NCBI RefSeq assembly: GCF_022376445.1
Contig: NW_025955554.1
Location: 1-20,998 of the forward strand
DNA length: 20,998 bases
Direction of reading: 5' to 3'
Origin: Fomitopsis serialis
Taxonomy: Eukaryota; Basidiomycota; Agaricomycetes; Polyporales; Fomitopsidaceae
A model generated the notes under the pieces. It was not told where the DNA came from and made no database searches. It saw only the letters and a program-made list of their open reading frames with translations. The position numbers and the translations under genes were made by a program. Positions 1 to 9,467 of the stretch are shown piece by piece (position 1 is the stretch's first letter; each line of letters begins with the position of its first letter).

Positions 1-1710
1 TTCGCCCCAGCGTATCTGCCTATGCTCTCGCTTCCGTAATGCTGTCCATAACATGCTGTCCCATCCTTGTACCTTACTGACACCCTGTATCAATATTGAA
101 TCCTGCATTGCCAGGATAATGCCGAGACGACATGTACGGTACAACGCCCTCTCGAAGTTTTCGACATGTGGCTCTGCGAGACACGTCAGTTCATGGGTAC
201 AGCGATATCCTGCCCACACCCAACCTCTACCACTTGGCAAAATCGGTCGCCAGTCGCGCGCTCGCGTCCCCGACCGCCAAACGTTGCAGTCCCTGGTACC
301 GTGACGACACTTCCGCTTCATTTCAGAGCAACGGCATAGCGCATCTTCACCTGGCTGCTTCGTGGTATGTACTCTGGAAATGCTCTGCACAGTCTGCGTG
401 AGGCATTCACATCGTCCTAATGCAATCATTCACTCTACTGTACACTCTACTGTAGCAAAGGTTGCGTAGCTAGACTTCGCTGCCTTCGCGGAGCGGTCAG
501 ACAAGGATATTCTGAGGCACGAAGGTTGAAGGAAATGTCCACGGAGACTACGGGAGCGCCACCTCGTTGTCGATGCCCTCTGTAAGTTACACTGTAATGT
601 GATCTTCCCGGTTGCAAGGGTCTCTTCTACTTCGGAAGTACTCCTTGACATGGTGCACAGGCGTACGCGCGTTGACGACGTATCTGCTTCCGCACTAATC
701 GCGTTCTGGACCTTAGGGCGGAGGGAAACGTGAGTGTCGAGTTGACGAGCTTGTCAGCGAACGAGCGGCTGACACGCACCACGTACTTCAAGGTCAAGGC
801 TGCTATGTCGCAATGGAAGGGCAGCCAGAGGACGAGCCTCGCTTCACAGCGCCATCCGCCGTCCGCTCTTCTGTACATTCGATCGTCATGTCTTGCATGC
901 CGGGCGGTTCCTACGTTGCGCGCGCTCTGGGCTGATGATCCGCATATCAACCTAGCCACGACAGGATCGACCGAGACTTGGCCAAGACAGTGCAGGAGCG
1001 ACGCGTGAATGTTGACAGGAGCCGCTGGGCACGGGCTCAGCAGACCGGACGCGCGCGTGAGGCGGAGGGCGTGCAGCGCCAGACTCTGCAGAAGGTAAGG
1101 CTAGTAAGTAGAGCACTTACGCCGAGGGAAATCAAGGCTTGCCTGATATTGGATGGTCGCGCCAGTATTAAACAGTAAACGCCCGATCGAGCGAGGTTGG
1201 AGAAGAGGAAGAGCGCGTCACGCACCGTCGAGCAAACGACAGCAATAGAGGGGGGATTGTGGACACCTGATGGTCCTGCAAGCGACAACGGCAGGCTCGT
1301 CCCCAATTCGCAGGCGAGGACGATGCGAGCAGAACTCGAGCCTCGCAGGTAAGGCGCCCTGCGTGTGAGCGAGGCGGTATCAGACCGTGGAGCTGCTCGG
1401 CCGGGGTCAGTGCCTGGTCAGCAGCGTACGAGATGAAGAGCTCACCGTCGTGGGCGTCGCGCTGGCGGGCGACGGGGGGTAAGCTGGCGACGAGGAGGAG
1501 GTCGCGAGAGACGAGGAGCGGGACCGGTGCGGGCGCGGGGAACGAGGCGGGCGCGGCTTGACCATATCGGGCAGCGCGTTAATGAAGAGCTTAGCGCCGA
1601 GAGGAACGCGGGCATGACGCGCCGACAGGTCTGCGATAAGCCAAAGGGCAGGGCGGAGGCCGTGCTCTCTCTCTTCACCGTCGTGCTCGTCGCCGCAGCG
1701 GTCGCCCGCG
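1..1710. other. Gene-poor stretch upstream of the Kre6-like gene
   Basis: No convincing gene was found on either strand. Open frames are short (110 codons or fewer up to about 1400), have no recognisable motif and do not chain through plausible introns. The longer minus-strand frame around 1407-2039 lies mostly antisense to the Kre6-like gene and is arginine/serine-rich shadow sequence. One exon-like piece at about 960-1095 (+) ends in a good donor (GTAAGG) but could not be joined to anything. The last few hundred bases should hold the promoter of the Kre6-like gene; I see no clear TATA box. Confidence 0.5.
431..454. repeat. Perfect tandem duplication of a 12-bp unit
   Basis: The 12-mer CACTCTACTGTA occurs twice head to tail (431-442 and 443-454) with no mismatch. 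It lies in non-coding sequence. It most likely arose by replication slippage; no function can be assigned. Confidence 0.9.
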
Positions 1711-2721
1711 ATGTCCTCCTCAGGGTCCTCCGACGACACCGGCGACGACTCGCGCCGCTCAGGTGCGCGTCGTTCATGTCGCTCACGTGCCCACTGACGA
1801 TTGCCTGCAGATGCGCTGCTTCCCAGCAGCGAGGAGACCGCGCCCGTCGACAAGCTCGACACCGTCCAGGACGTCCTCGTGCCCCCGGACATCTCCCGCT
1901 CGTCGTCCCCGTCCCCGCCGCCCACCGCCGTGCCCGGCCCGCACGCCCGCCTGCTCTCCGACGAGAGCGCGTCCGGCTCGCCCGTGTCCCGCGCGCTCTC
2001 CCTCACCCCCACCTTCGTCTCCTCCCCGCTCAACCCCAACTTTCACCCCGGCGCCGCCACCCCGCGCCCGCGCAAGTCGTCCCGCGCCAACACCCTCGCC
2101 GCCATCCAGCGCGTCGCCTCCGAGGACGCCCACGCCCTCGCCGCAGACTCCCGCCGCGGCTCCATGATCCTCTACCGCCTCGCCAGCGACGACCTCGGCG
2201 ATCTCCCCTCGCCCCCGCCCCTCCGCGAGCACCGTGCCAGCCTCGCCTCATCTTCCGGCGACTCCGTCCTCTCCCTCTCCTACGACAGCAAGTACCCCGC
2301 CGGCTCCGTCTCTAGCTCCCGCCGTGGCTTCATCCCCTACGCCTACGACCCCGCCCTCGACGACAAGCACGAGGGCCCCGAGGACGACGACTACATCTAC
2401 GAGCCCGCCTACGGCGAGTCCAGCCGCTGGTGGAACACCCTCAGCTGGCGCGGCATCTTCAACATCGCCATGCTCGTCGCGGTGACCTGCTCCCTGCTTG
2501 CGTTGTTTATATCCTACCCGATCGTCTCTTTTTATCACAACGGCACCCTCGACCACATCGCAAACGACAACCACATCAACTCCACGGGTCAATACGATCT
2601 CACCGTCCAGTGCGTTCCCTTTCATGTCCGTTGACCTTCTCTGTTCATATCCCTGCTTCCCTGTCGCAGGTCGAACGTGCGGAGATATCCGCTGCCAGTC
2701 CTCGAAGGTTTCCGGCCCTAG
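1711..2721 (+). CDS. Kre6/Skn1-family protein lacking the GH16 domain
   Basis: Family role: Kre6/Skn1 proteins are type II membrane proteins of the secretory pathway needed for beta-1,6-glucan synthesis in the fungal wall. Predicted exons are 1711-1762, 1811-2609 and 2670-2721, giving about 300 residues. The introns are 48 and 60 nt; the first has a CTGAC branch site. Residues 1-190 are Ser/Pro-rich and disordered. A segment at about 192-205 (FIPYAYDPALDDKH) and the Trp-rich stretch before the membrane segment are typical of basidiomycete members. One membrane segment lies at about 233-254, followed by a short lumenal part with NGT and NST sequons. Family members then continue with a lumenal GH16-like domain of several hundred residues. 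Here the frame instead ends at 2719-2721 after an unrelated tail (SNVRRYPLPVLEGFRP), and no GH16 motif is visible downstream. The N-terminal identity is secure; whether the short product is made is unknown. Confidence 0.75.
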
Positions 2722-4528
2722 TCTGCGCATGCAGGCAGGCTTGCACACGGGATCCTCGCGACTTCGCTCAGGTGCGTATCCGTCCGTCTCGTTTCCTTTT
2801 TCGTGATCTGTCCTTCGCTGTGGATGCCGTATTCTTCTCTCTACACTTGACGTGCTCCCGTGCTTGTTCCTTCTCTGGGTATTGCGTCCGCCGCCCCGTC
2901 GTGATTTCCACATACGCTGTCGTCGCTGTTGTCTTTCGAGTCTCTACGAGTTGTTCCTCTCCCTTGAGCCCCTCCTCCCCTTCACACCGTCGCTGCCCAT
3001 CGTCTTTCGATTGCACTTTGCATGATAGCTTTCCCGTTTGTCGTGACACAGCGCGTTCCGCCGCGCAACAGCGTCTCCTGTACTGTGCTGCCATCACCGT
3101 CCATCGTTCCATGACAATGCCTCCCTGTAGATCGCATCTTCTGCTTCGGATCTTGACGTTCATGCCCGTCGATCACCCTTCCTCTCCTTCGTAACGTTGC
3201 CGTCCGATCTCCGTCGACCACGCATCTCCGGTCCTTCTCGTGGCAGCGTCTTTCAGGCATGCGCAGCCGCGGCGTTGTGGGTTTCGACCACGCGCCGTGC
3301 TCGCAGATCGCCTCTTCGTGACTGAAGCATTCAATACACGTCGCACCTTCCGTTCCGCCGTGGTACTGCCACTCGTATTCCGATAACATGGCGCATGCCT
3401 ACTGCCCTTGTCACATGTGGACGTCCGGCGTCACGATAGCGTCTACTCCGACACTGCGGACCGTCGTATGACGAGTCGGACGTGCGCGTCGGTTCCTGAT
3501 GGTCCGTCTCTCGTGCGGCGACGCCTCTTCGTCGCTTTCACTCCTTTCTATGTTTACTTGTATACTGCACCTTGTATACTTGTGCTTTGTGTACCCAGTG
3601 TCCTGCTGGTGACATCTCATTTGCGCGTCGTCTGCCCCTGCCAGTCAGACTTGAAGCATCCGTAGATTCGGGCATAACGCAGCATCTTCGTCTGTGTCCC
3701 GCCCTCTTCTTGTCCCCTTCGTCTCGTCTGCATCTCTGCACATGTCATGTCATGTCGTACTAACATTGATTGCCCTCGCAGGCGGACATCCACGCTCATA
3801 CACGCACCCCCTCCGCTTCCTGACGCTCTCAGCTAGACCCTCCCGCTCGCGCTCTCCTCTCGGATGGACACTCGGACCCTGGATATGCTATCATAGCCCC
3901 CTCGTAACGCTCTCTCGACGTCTCCGCCTGCGTACTACACAAGACACACTATGTGGACTTTCTGCTCTGTACATAGCGAGGCTCGTAGGCGCGAGGGTCG
4001 AGTTTCGCGTTCGTACTGTATGTTGTATGTATTGTTCCTGATGTCCGGTTCTTGGAGTAGGAGTTTGATACTGTTGTTGTCCTGTACACCCCCGCACATT
4101 CATTTGCTGATCTCGTTCACTCATTCCTTTTCTGATCGCTACTTATACAACTGGCTTTCTGAGGCATAGAGCCGTATTCACACGCGCACCGCGAGGGCGC
4201 GGTATGCGATGAAATTTCGATGAAACTTGAAAGATGGTGAACAAAGCTGCGCGCGCCGCGCGTCAGCTGTGAACGCGTCGACGTCGGGGAACAGGTCACG
4301 CCACAGACGCGTCTCTACCTCAACCCTTTACCGCTCATCTACACAAATATTGTAGGACTGTCGTACACCGCTACTAGTATGCTGCCTCGAGACTACGTGG
4401 CGATACAACTACTAATTATGTTCGTACTTACGCGCCTCAAACGTGCAAGGTTGACACCATCTGCTAATTGTGGTTTTTGCGTAATCGTGTTGTGCGTCGG
4501 ACACCCGAATAATTCCGCTCTACGAACT
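2722..4528. other. Pyrimidine-rich region without a supported gene
   Basis: About 1.8 kb with no recognisable protein. The plus strand is clearly C/T-rich from roughly 2620 to 4170, so frames such as the one running to 3194 stay open without looking like a protein. A textbook TACTAAC branch sequence (3758-3764) is followed by an acceptor AG at 3780-3781. The 3' portion (about 4010-4170) has the T-rich, TGTATGT-type look of a fungal 3' UTR. I could not find the missing GH16 exons of the Kre6-like gene here: no GFDG, DEFN or DPGQ-like motif was seen in the plus-strand frames. From about 4170 to 4528 the sequence is the 3' flank of the convergent F-box gene. Confidence 0.5.
3741..3755. repeat. 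Short tandem repeat (CATGT)x3
   Basis: Three consecutive CATGT units lie just upstream of the TACTAAC/acceptor pair. The array is too short to be more than a slippage-prone microsatellite. Confidence 0.8.
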
Positions 4529-6094
4529 CTACGAACCGGTGAGAACGAAGCCGTCCAATGACAACTTCCGCTCGAAGTCCGCAGAGCCCATGTAGTCCTC
4601 CACCCGCTCACCCGCCTCGTTTGATATATTCTGCACGCTTCGCCGGCCCGCCGCGTTGCCGTGCACCCGCCACCACGTACATCCCTCGAGGACCCGTCTA
4701 TGGTACTGACGCGAATCGTACGAGCGCGCCTCCATGGCGACACAGATGTATTTGAGCGACGGAACACGAGCTGCGACCTGCTGGGCGACATTAAGTGCCG
4801 GTGTGCTCGTTTTCAATTTGTGCCGTTGTTCTGGTTGTTGGTACATTGGCATATCATCGCTATCGTAGAAGCCGAGCCTCACGCAGACGAGGCTAGACTT
4901 TGCAATCACCGGCAGGAGCCAATCCTGGCAGGAAAGAACGGTCAATAGGACTGGACGGTGGTACGTACACACGATCGGACGCACCATACGCGGAGTTATT
5001 AAACATCCCCTTCTAGTAGTGCTGCACTGAGCAGTGATTTCCAGATGCCGCAGACGCCCTGCCGGGCCAAGCATCTCTCGGAGTAGAGCGGCCCAGAGGC
5101 TCCCGTGATCCTCCAGTTGGCGGAGCTGAAGGGACAAGAGAATGGGCCGAATGGACAGGAGAGCACTCAATAAGCCATCCACATTGGGTGCGTATTGTCA
5201 GTGAAGGTACAGACGACGGACTGGCACGCTTGTAAAGCATTGGAGCTGATCGAGCGAAGCTGTAAGATGGACTAGAGGCTTGGACGCCGGCCACGTCCAC
5301 CTCTGCGGAGTGAAATCGCTAGAATAGTGTTGGTCGTGAAAGTGGAGTGTCTCGATGTTAGGAAAGAGGTGCGGTATCGGAAGCGCGCCGCAACGGTAGA
5401 GGCGGACCTCGCGCACAGTAGGATGTTGGCCGAGGTCACCGAGCTGAAGCTGGGAGCCCGAGGGACACTTGACCGGGAAGCAGACTGAGTCAAGGACCAC
5501 CGCATGCGCGTTCCGGAGCAAGGGAAGACGACTCAGAGTGACAAACATCTGCGGGACTGAGATTTCTGATGCGAACGCGAAGGTAACTTCTGACGGATAA
5601 CTCTTCATCCTGCTCGCCACTTCCATAGCACAAGACGCGACGTCTTCGAGGGCGACGGAGTGGAGGCGCTCCAATGTGATGAGAGCGTCGCCGAGACGTG
5701 GTTCCAGTTCGAGCAACAGTTCGAGCAAAGGGCAGACTAGGACGCGGAGGTCTTGCGCTGCAGTGAGGAGACTTGCCAGCTGGGCGATGAGCGACCTACG
5801 CGCACGCTCCATCTCGCGGGAATAGGCATAAGGGAGCTGCAGGGCGAACTCGTGTATGCGCAATTCACGCAGCCAGCAAGCGCGATGACAAGGGTTGCCG
5901 AGCATGTACGAGCATATCTTCACCAATTGACCTGGTTGAGATGGCTCCGCACGCGAGAGGACTGCACGCCTAGCCACGAGGTGGATATGTCGGGAGACGA
6001 GCGAAAGATTCCGCGCTGTGTTGGGAGAGACGAGGGACACGATCATGAACCACACGTCCTCGTCCAACCGAGGTGCATCACAGTGAGTTTGCAT
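4529..6094 (-). pseudogene. F-box-like protein, paralog 1, with in-frame stop
   Basis: F-box proteins recruit substrates to SCF ubiquitin ligases. The start is ATG at 6094. Exon 1 runs to 4985 and exon 2 from 4924 to 4529, joined by a 60-nt phase-0 intron (GTGCGT...TTGAC...CCAG). Residues about 9-50 (LDEDVWFMIVSLV..ARNLSLVSR) fit an F-box; the rest is Leu-rich with no other recognised domain. A TGA at 5198-5200 (codon 299) interrupts the frame. Sequence on both sides aligns with paralog 2: RRLYL then EYSPP in the copy versus RRLYLH, stop, QYAP here. The other lengths are intact: exon 1 is 1110 nt and exon 2 is 396 nt, both multiples of three. Either this is a pseudogene or a 298-residue truncated protein is made. 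Its 3' end (SADFERKLSLDG) is nearly identical to the paralog. Confidence 0.75.
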
Positions 6095-6315
6095 TCCGTT
6101 GTCAAGAACGAGCTAAGAGCAGTGATTGGTACAGTCTCAAGACGAGACGGCAAAGCGCACCTATGAACAACGAGTACAGGGACAAGCTGGCTGTCGTGGT
6201 TGTAGCGTCGGATCTGTGTGGCTGGCGCTGAGAGCTCAAGAAATTTAAACTGCCCACCGAACGAGATCACATGCGCGTGCCGCTGTTGACCACCATCCAC
6301 TTGATCCACGCAGCG
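6095..6315. promoter_or_regulatory. Divergent intergenic region: F-box paralog 1 and unknown gene
   Basis: About 220 bp separate the start of the minus-strand F-box gene from the proposed start of the plus-strand unknown gene, so the two probably share a bidirectional promoter region. The segment just upstream of the F-box ATG (6095-6115) and a block at 6191-6204 are conserved upstream of paralog 2. No TATA box is evident. Confidence 0.5.
6191..6204 (-). promoter_or_regulatory. Upstream block shared by both F-box paralogs (copy 1)
   Basis: The forward-strand block GTCGTGGTTGTA and its flanks recur upstream of F-box paralog 2 at 11091-11104. In both cases the block begins 97 bp from the A of the ATG. 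The identical spacing shows that the duplication included the proximal promoter with no net indel; a binding factor cannot be named. Confidence 0.6.
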
Positions 6316-8625
6316 ATGTTTGATACCCTCTCGTCCGATACCACTGCGTACTCAGAACATGCTACGCCTCCCTCCTCAGACTTGGACTCTGGCACAGCCC
6401 CGGCACGCCCCCGAGTTCCACGAACACGTCGTGGCCTGCAACAAGCGACACTTCTCTCGATGACCTGACTGACATAGACAAGAGGTTACTCTCTCAGAGG
6501 CCGTGCCGGTCTGACGCTTTCGATTGCGCCCTTGTTGACGATGATGCGTACGATATACCATTACAGTTCTGGGCTCGGATGAAGGAGAACGGTGGAACGA
6601 CCGAGCCCATGGATGCGCTGCACGGGTATTTCAACGACATCTGGCACTTGTGGAAGGAGTGGGTAGATAAAGGCCGACGTGGATTCGTTACAAAGGTATG
6701 ATCCCATTCGCCTCGCGTTTGTGTATGGGATATGTCTTTGATCGTAACCTCTTGGGTAGCGTATGATCGGGATGAATTCGGATTCATACCGGCTCCTACT
6801 GGACGTGCTGGAACAGGCGTGGCAATGGGAGCTAGAAAGGGGAGTTTATGGGCGTTGGGTAGCGTTCTTGCGCTGCATGAGGTGAGTATGGGTTTGTGAT
6901 GATCGCGCTTCTTGTGCTGAACCTTTTGTGGCAGAGCGGACCTCTTCGTCCAGGCCAACGAGGTTGTGGCCATTGCGCCGACCTTCGACGAGGACTTCTC
7001 GGTTCGCATCGCAGACCGCATGTGCTCTACCCTATTCTTTTGTACCGATCTCCTCGTATCTGTCAAGCCGGTTGTATCTGCAAAGAGCGTGATCACCAAC
7101 TCCGATGTCCAGTTTTGCCTCAAATATGCGTCAATCACGCTCGACATCGGCCACGAAGCTGAGCCGGAATACGAGCCCAACAACTCGGACATCTTCATGT
7201 GCTTGGTGACCCAGTCACGCGAGGAGTTCCTCTACCAAACTAACAAAGTGAGTCTCCCCTACCTTCATATGTATTCGCATCACTGACGATGTGCTAGATT
7301 GCTCTGGCCCTTGATTCGATGCAGTCCCTCGTAGGGTTCTTCATCGTGCTGGTTGCCGGGCTTCCCAGCCAACAGCCCGACCCTGACGTCTGCTTCAAGA
7401 CCAGAAACTGGCAGGGAGATAATATCTGGCCTAGCGTCGAGGTTTGCTTGCTATTCTACCGCCGCCACGACTTCTGCAAGTTCAAGGCGCGTGTTCGTGA
7501 TGGCCCGAATTTCGATCACTGGCAAGAGGACTATCATTTCATGGCACGTATTTCCCCATCTAATCATATTTATTGCAACTGAACCATCTGCTATAGCGCT
7601 TGCTGGAGGCTAATGCGGTGCCCCTCACCTCACCTCCTGAGGCCTACCTCCGCTTTCGAGCCTGTGTCAAGTCGATCATCAAGCACTACCGTACCAATAG
7701 TACCGCCGTGGCTGGTCTGCTACCCGATCAATACATCAAACTCCCCGCTCGCGACATCAGAAGGGCCATCGATGGCTTCTGCGATGACACCATAGCCGTT
7801 CTGTCGTCGAGTGCAGTGCGCGTGGGCTGCGCAATGGGGGAGTGCGCAGAGGGCGGAGGTGATCTTTCATGCTAACTCCTGTCGTCGTCCGTACTATGAA
7901 GACGGGCTCTTTCGCATCGCGTTGTATCAGTGACGGTGAGGCTCCGGTGTGCATGAACATCTGTATAGTATGATGTCTCGCAGAACGAATTTGTATTGTG
8001 GCTAGCTCGACTCTACAGGTGGGAACAATGCTTGGGCGCGGTGGGTCGGCACCTATCTACGGGGATTCGTCGCCGACCTCCTACCCGCCGACGACATCGT
8101 CGTATCGGTGGAATACGACAAAATCGAGGTCGATGATAGCGCCATGATCCTCCCAGATGCTGCGGTGGCCATCCTTATGGGGTGGGGCACTAAGTTGCCG
8201 TTGCCATTGAGGCCTTGTACTCTCAGTCCATGCCCAACGGTGTTAGAAAGGTGAGTCAATCGTCGTATATGGCTGTTACAGTTTGATCAAGTTCGTGGTC
8301 GTGTAGCCTGACCGACCGAACAGGTGTTTTTTCGTGCCTAGACGGGTACATGAACATAGCCTTTGTGCATACCGAGGAACATGTCGCCAGCACCCTCACC
8401 AATCGCTATGGTGATGCGATCATCCGCGGCAACAACGGTCTGTGCTCCCGTTCGTACTCGGTCTCTAACCCGCTCACGTCCGCTCAATCTGGCAGTGCTA
8501 CATCTCGGCCTCTGAGCCACTTTAATCGGAATGTCATTATTGTCGAGCGACGCGACGTGGCTATCATCCTTGCCATTTCTGTCGCGTCTGAGCGAGACGG
8601 AACACTCGCTGAAGATGTACCATAG
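6316..8625 (+). CDS. Multi-exon protein of unrecognised family
   Basis: I do not recognise the family. A consistent model is 6316-6332, 6380-6695, 6760-6881, 6935-7247, 7298-7543, 7597-7858, 8019-8250 and 8307-8625, about 608 residues; phases match at every junction. The central exons are well supported by GTGAGT/GTATGA donors and by protein-like sequence (Trp-rich segments such as DIWHLWKEWVDKG). The first intron (6333-6379, weak GTCCGA donor) and the start are uncertain. Intron 7544-7596 works only with a GC donor; the nearby GT donor causes an immediate stop. Intron 7859-8018 is unusually long (160 nt). A hydrophobic stretch (about 7325-7365) could be buried or membrane-associated; no signal peptide or catalytic motif is seen. 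The 3' end is also unsure, because protein-like sequence continues in other frames to about 8806. It lies between two decayed F-box paralogs. Confidence 0.55.
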
Positions 8626-9467
8626 CCGTGTACTCTATCGGTCATGCACTCGCCCTGTAATGGTAACGAATTCAAGATGGAGTGGGGTACTGAACCTTCC
8701 GTCGAGACCCTCCGTCACGATCAAACCCCGAGCTGTGCTCACTGACGAGGAACTCCAGAAAGACTGCGCAAGGCAAGAGAAACGGAGGCGTAAGCGGGAG
8801 AAGTAGGTGGCGCCGCAGGGGATCAACTGCCGCCGCCGAAGGCGAGCCTCCCGCTCGATTGCCGGTGGTTCTGCATAGTGGGATTCCTCGGCCATTTGTG
8901 AGTGCCTGCGTTCTACGTCTAGGTCTGTAATGTCGTCACCACGGCTACTTTGCTTTGTAGCGACATGAAGCACGAGGGTCGGAGTAAGATGACGACTCGG
9001 AGGCGAGCGACGGACCAGTTGGTGAAGAGGGTGGACGTCGCCGAGTTCTGGAGGTAGTTCTGGGCGCATTGCGACCTGCGTCTGGATGATGTACGTCGGG
9101 GACCTTCTGTTCCTTGCGCCTGTGCTGATTGATCGTGTGTCCCCTCGCAGGCCACCCGGCGTCATCAACTATGAGCGTGTATCCGGTGCGTCGGAGGACA
9201 TGGAGCCTGATGGAGGACGGTGAGATCGTAGAAGCTCAGAAGAGCGGTTGTTCATCGGGGCAGAAAGCTTCGTGATGGTCAATCAGTGTGGTGCGTGCGA
9301 GGGTAGCAGTGATCTCTCCAGTAGCATATATTCGGCCGCGAGCGTGTGTCGTCCGCCATAATTGGTGTGTTCAGAATAGCGAGAGTATCATGCATCTATA
9401 CATAGTTAGTTTGCGTATACACACTAGCTCGAAGGCCGTGAGATGGCCAATTTTAGAGACGTGTACC
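8626..9467. other. Intergenic region with an unassigned minus-strand ORF
   Basis: This stretch lies between the unknown plus-strand gene and the 3' end of F-box paralog 2. A plus-strand frame ending at 8806 has a lysine/arginine-rich tail (EKRRRKREK), but it could not be spliced in frame to the upstream gene. A 177-codon minus-strand frame (8635-9168) starts with ATG and is Arg/Ser-rich, with no recognised motif. Its composition resembles the other shadow frames here, so I do not call it a gene. From 9200 to 9467 nothing is seen. Confidence 0.4.

Noticed and set aside
1407..2315. Several long Arg/Pro-rich frames on both strands
   Set aside because: Most of their length consists of shadow frames of the GC-rich Kre6-like exon; only one frame gives the family motif and membrane segment.
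2430..3194. Long plus-strand open frame (254 codons)
   Set aside because: It begins within another frame of the Kre6-like exon and runs through the pyrimidine-rich tract. The absence of stops follows from composition, and the sequence is Arg/Ser/Cys-rich with no domain.
8635..9168. 177-codon minus-strand ORF as a separate gene
   Set aside because: No recognised motif, composition like the shadow frames, and it overlaps possible 3' exons of the plus-strand gene. It is kept only as a note in the intergenic entry.
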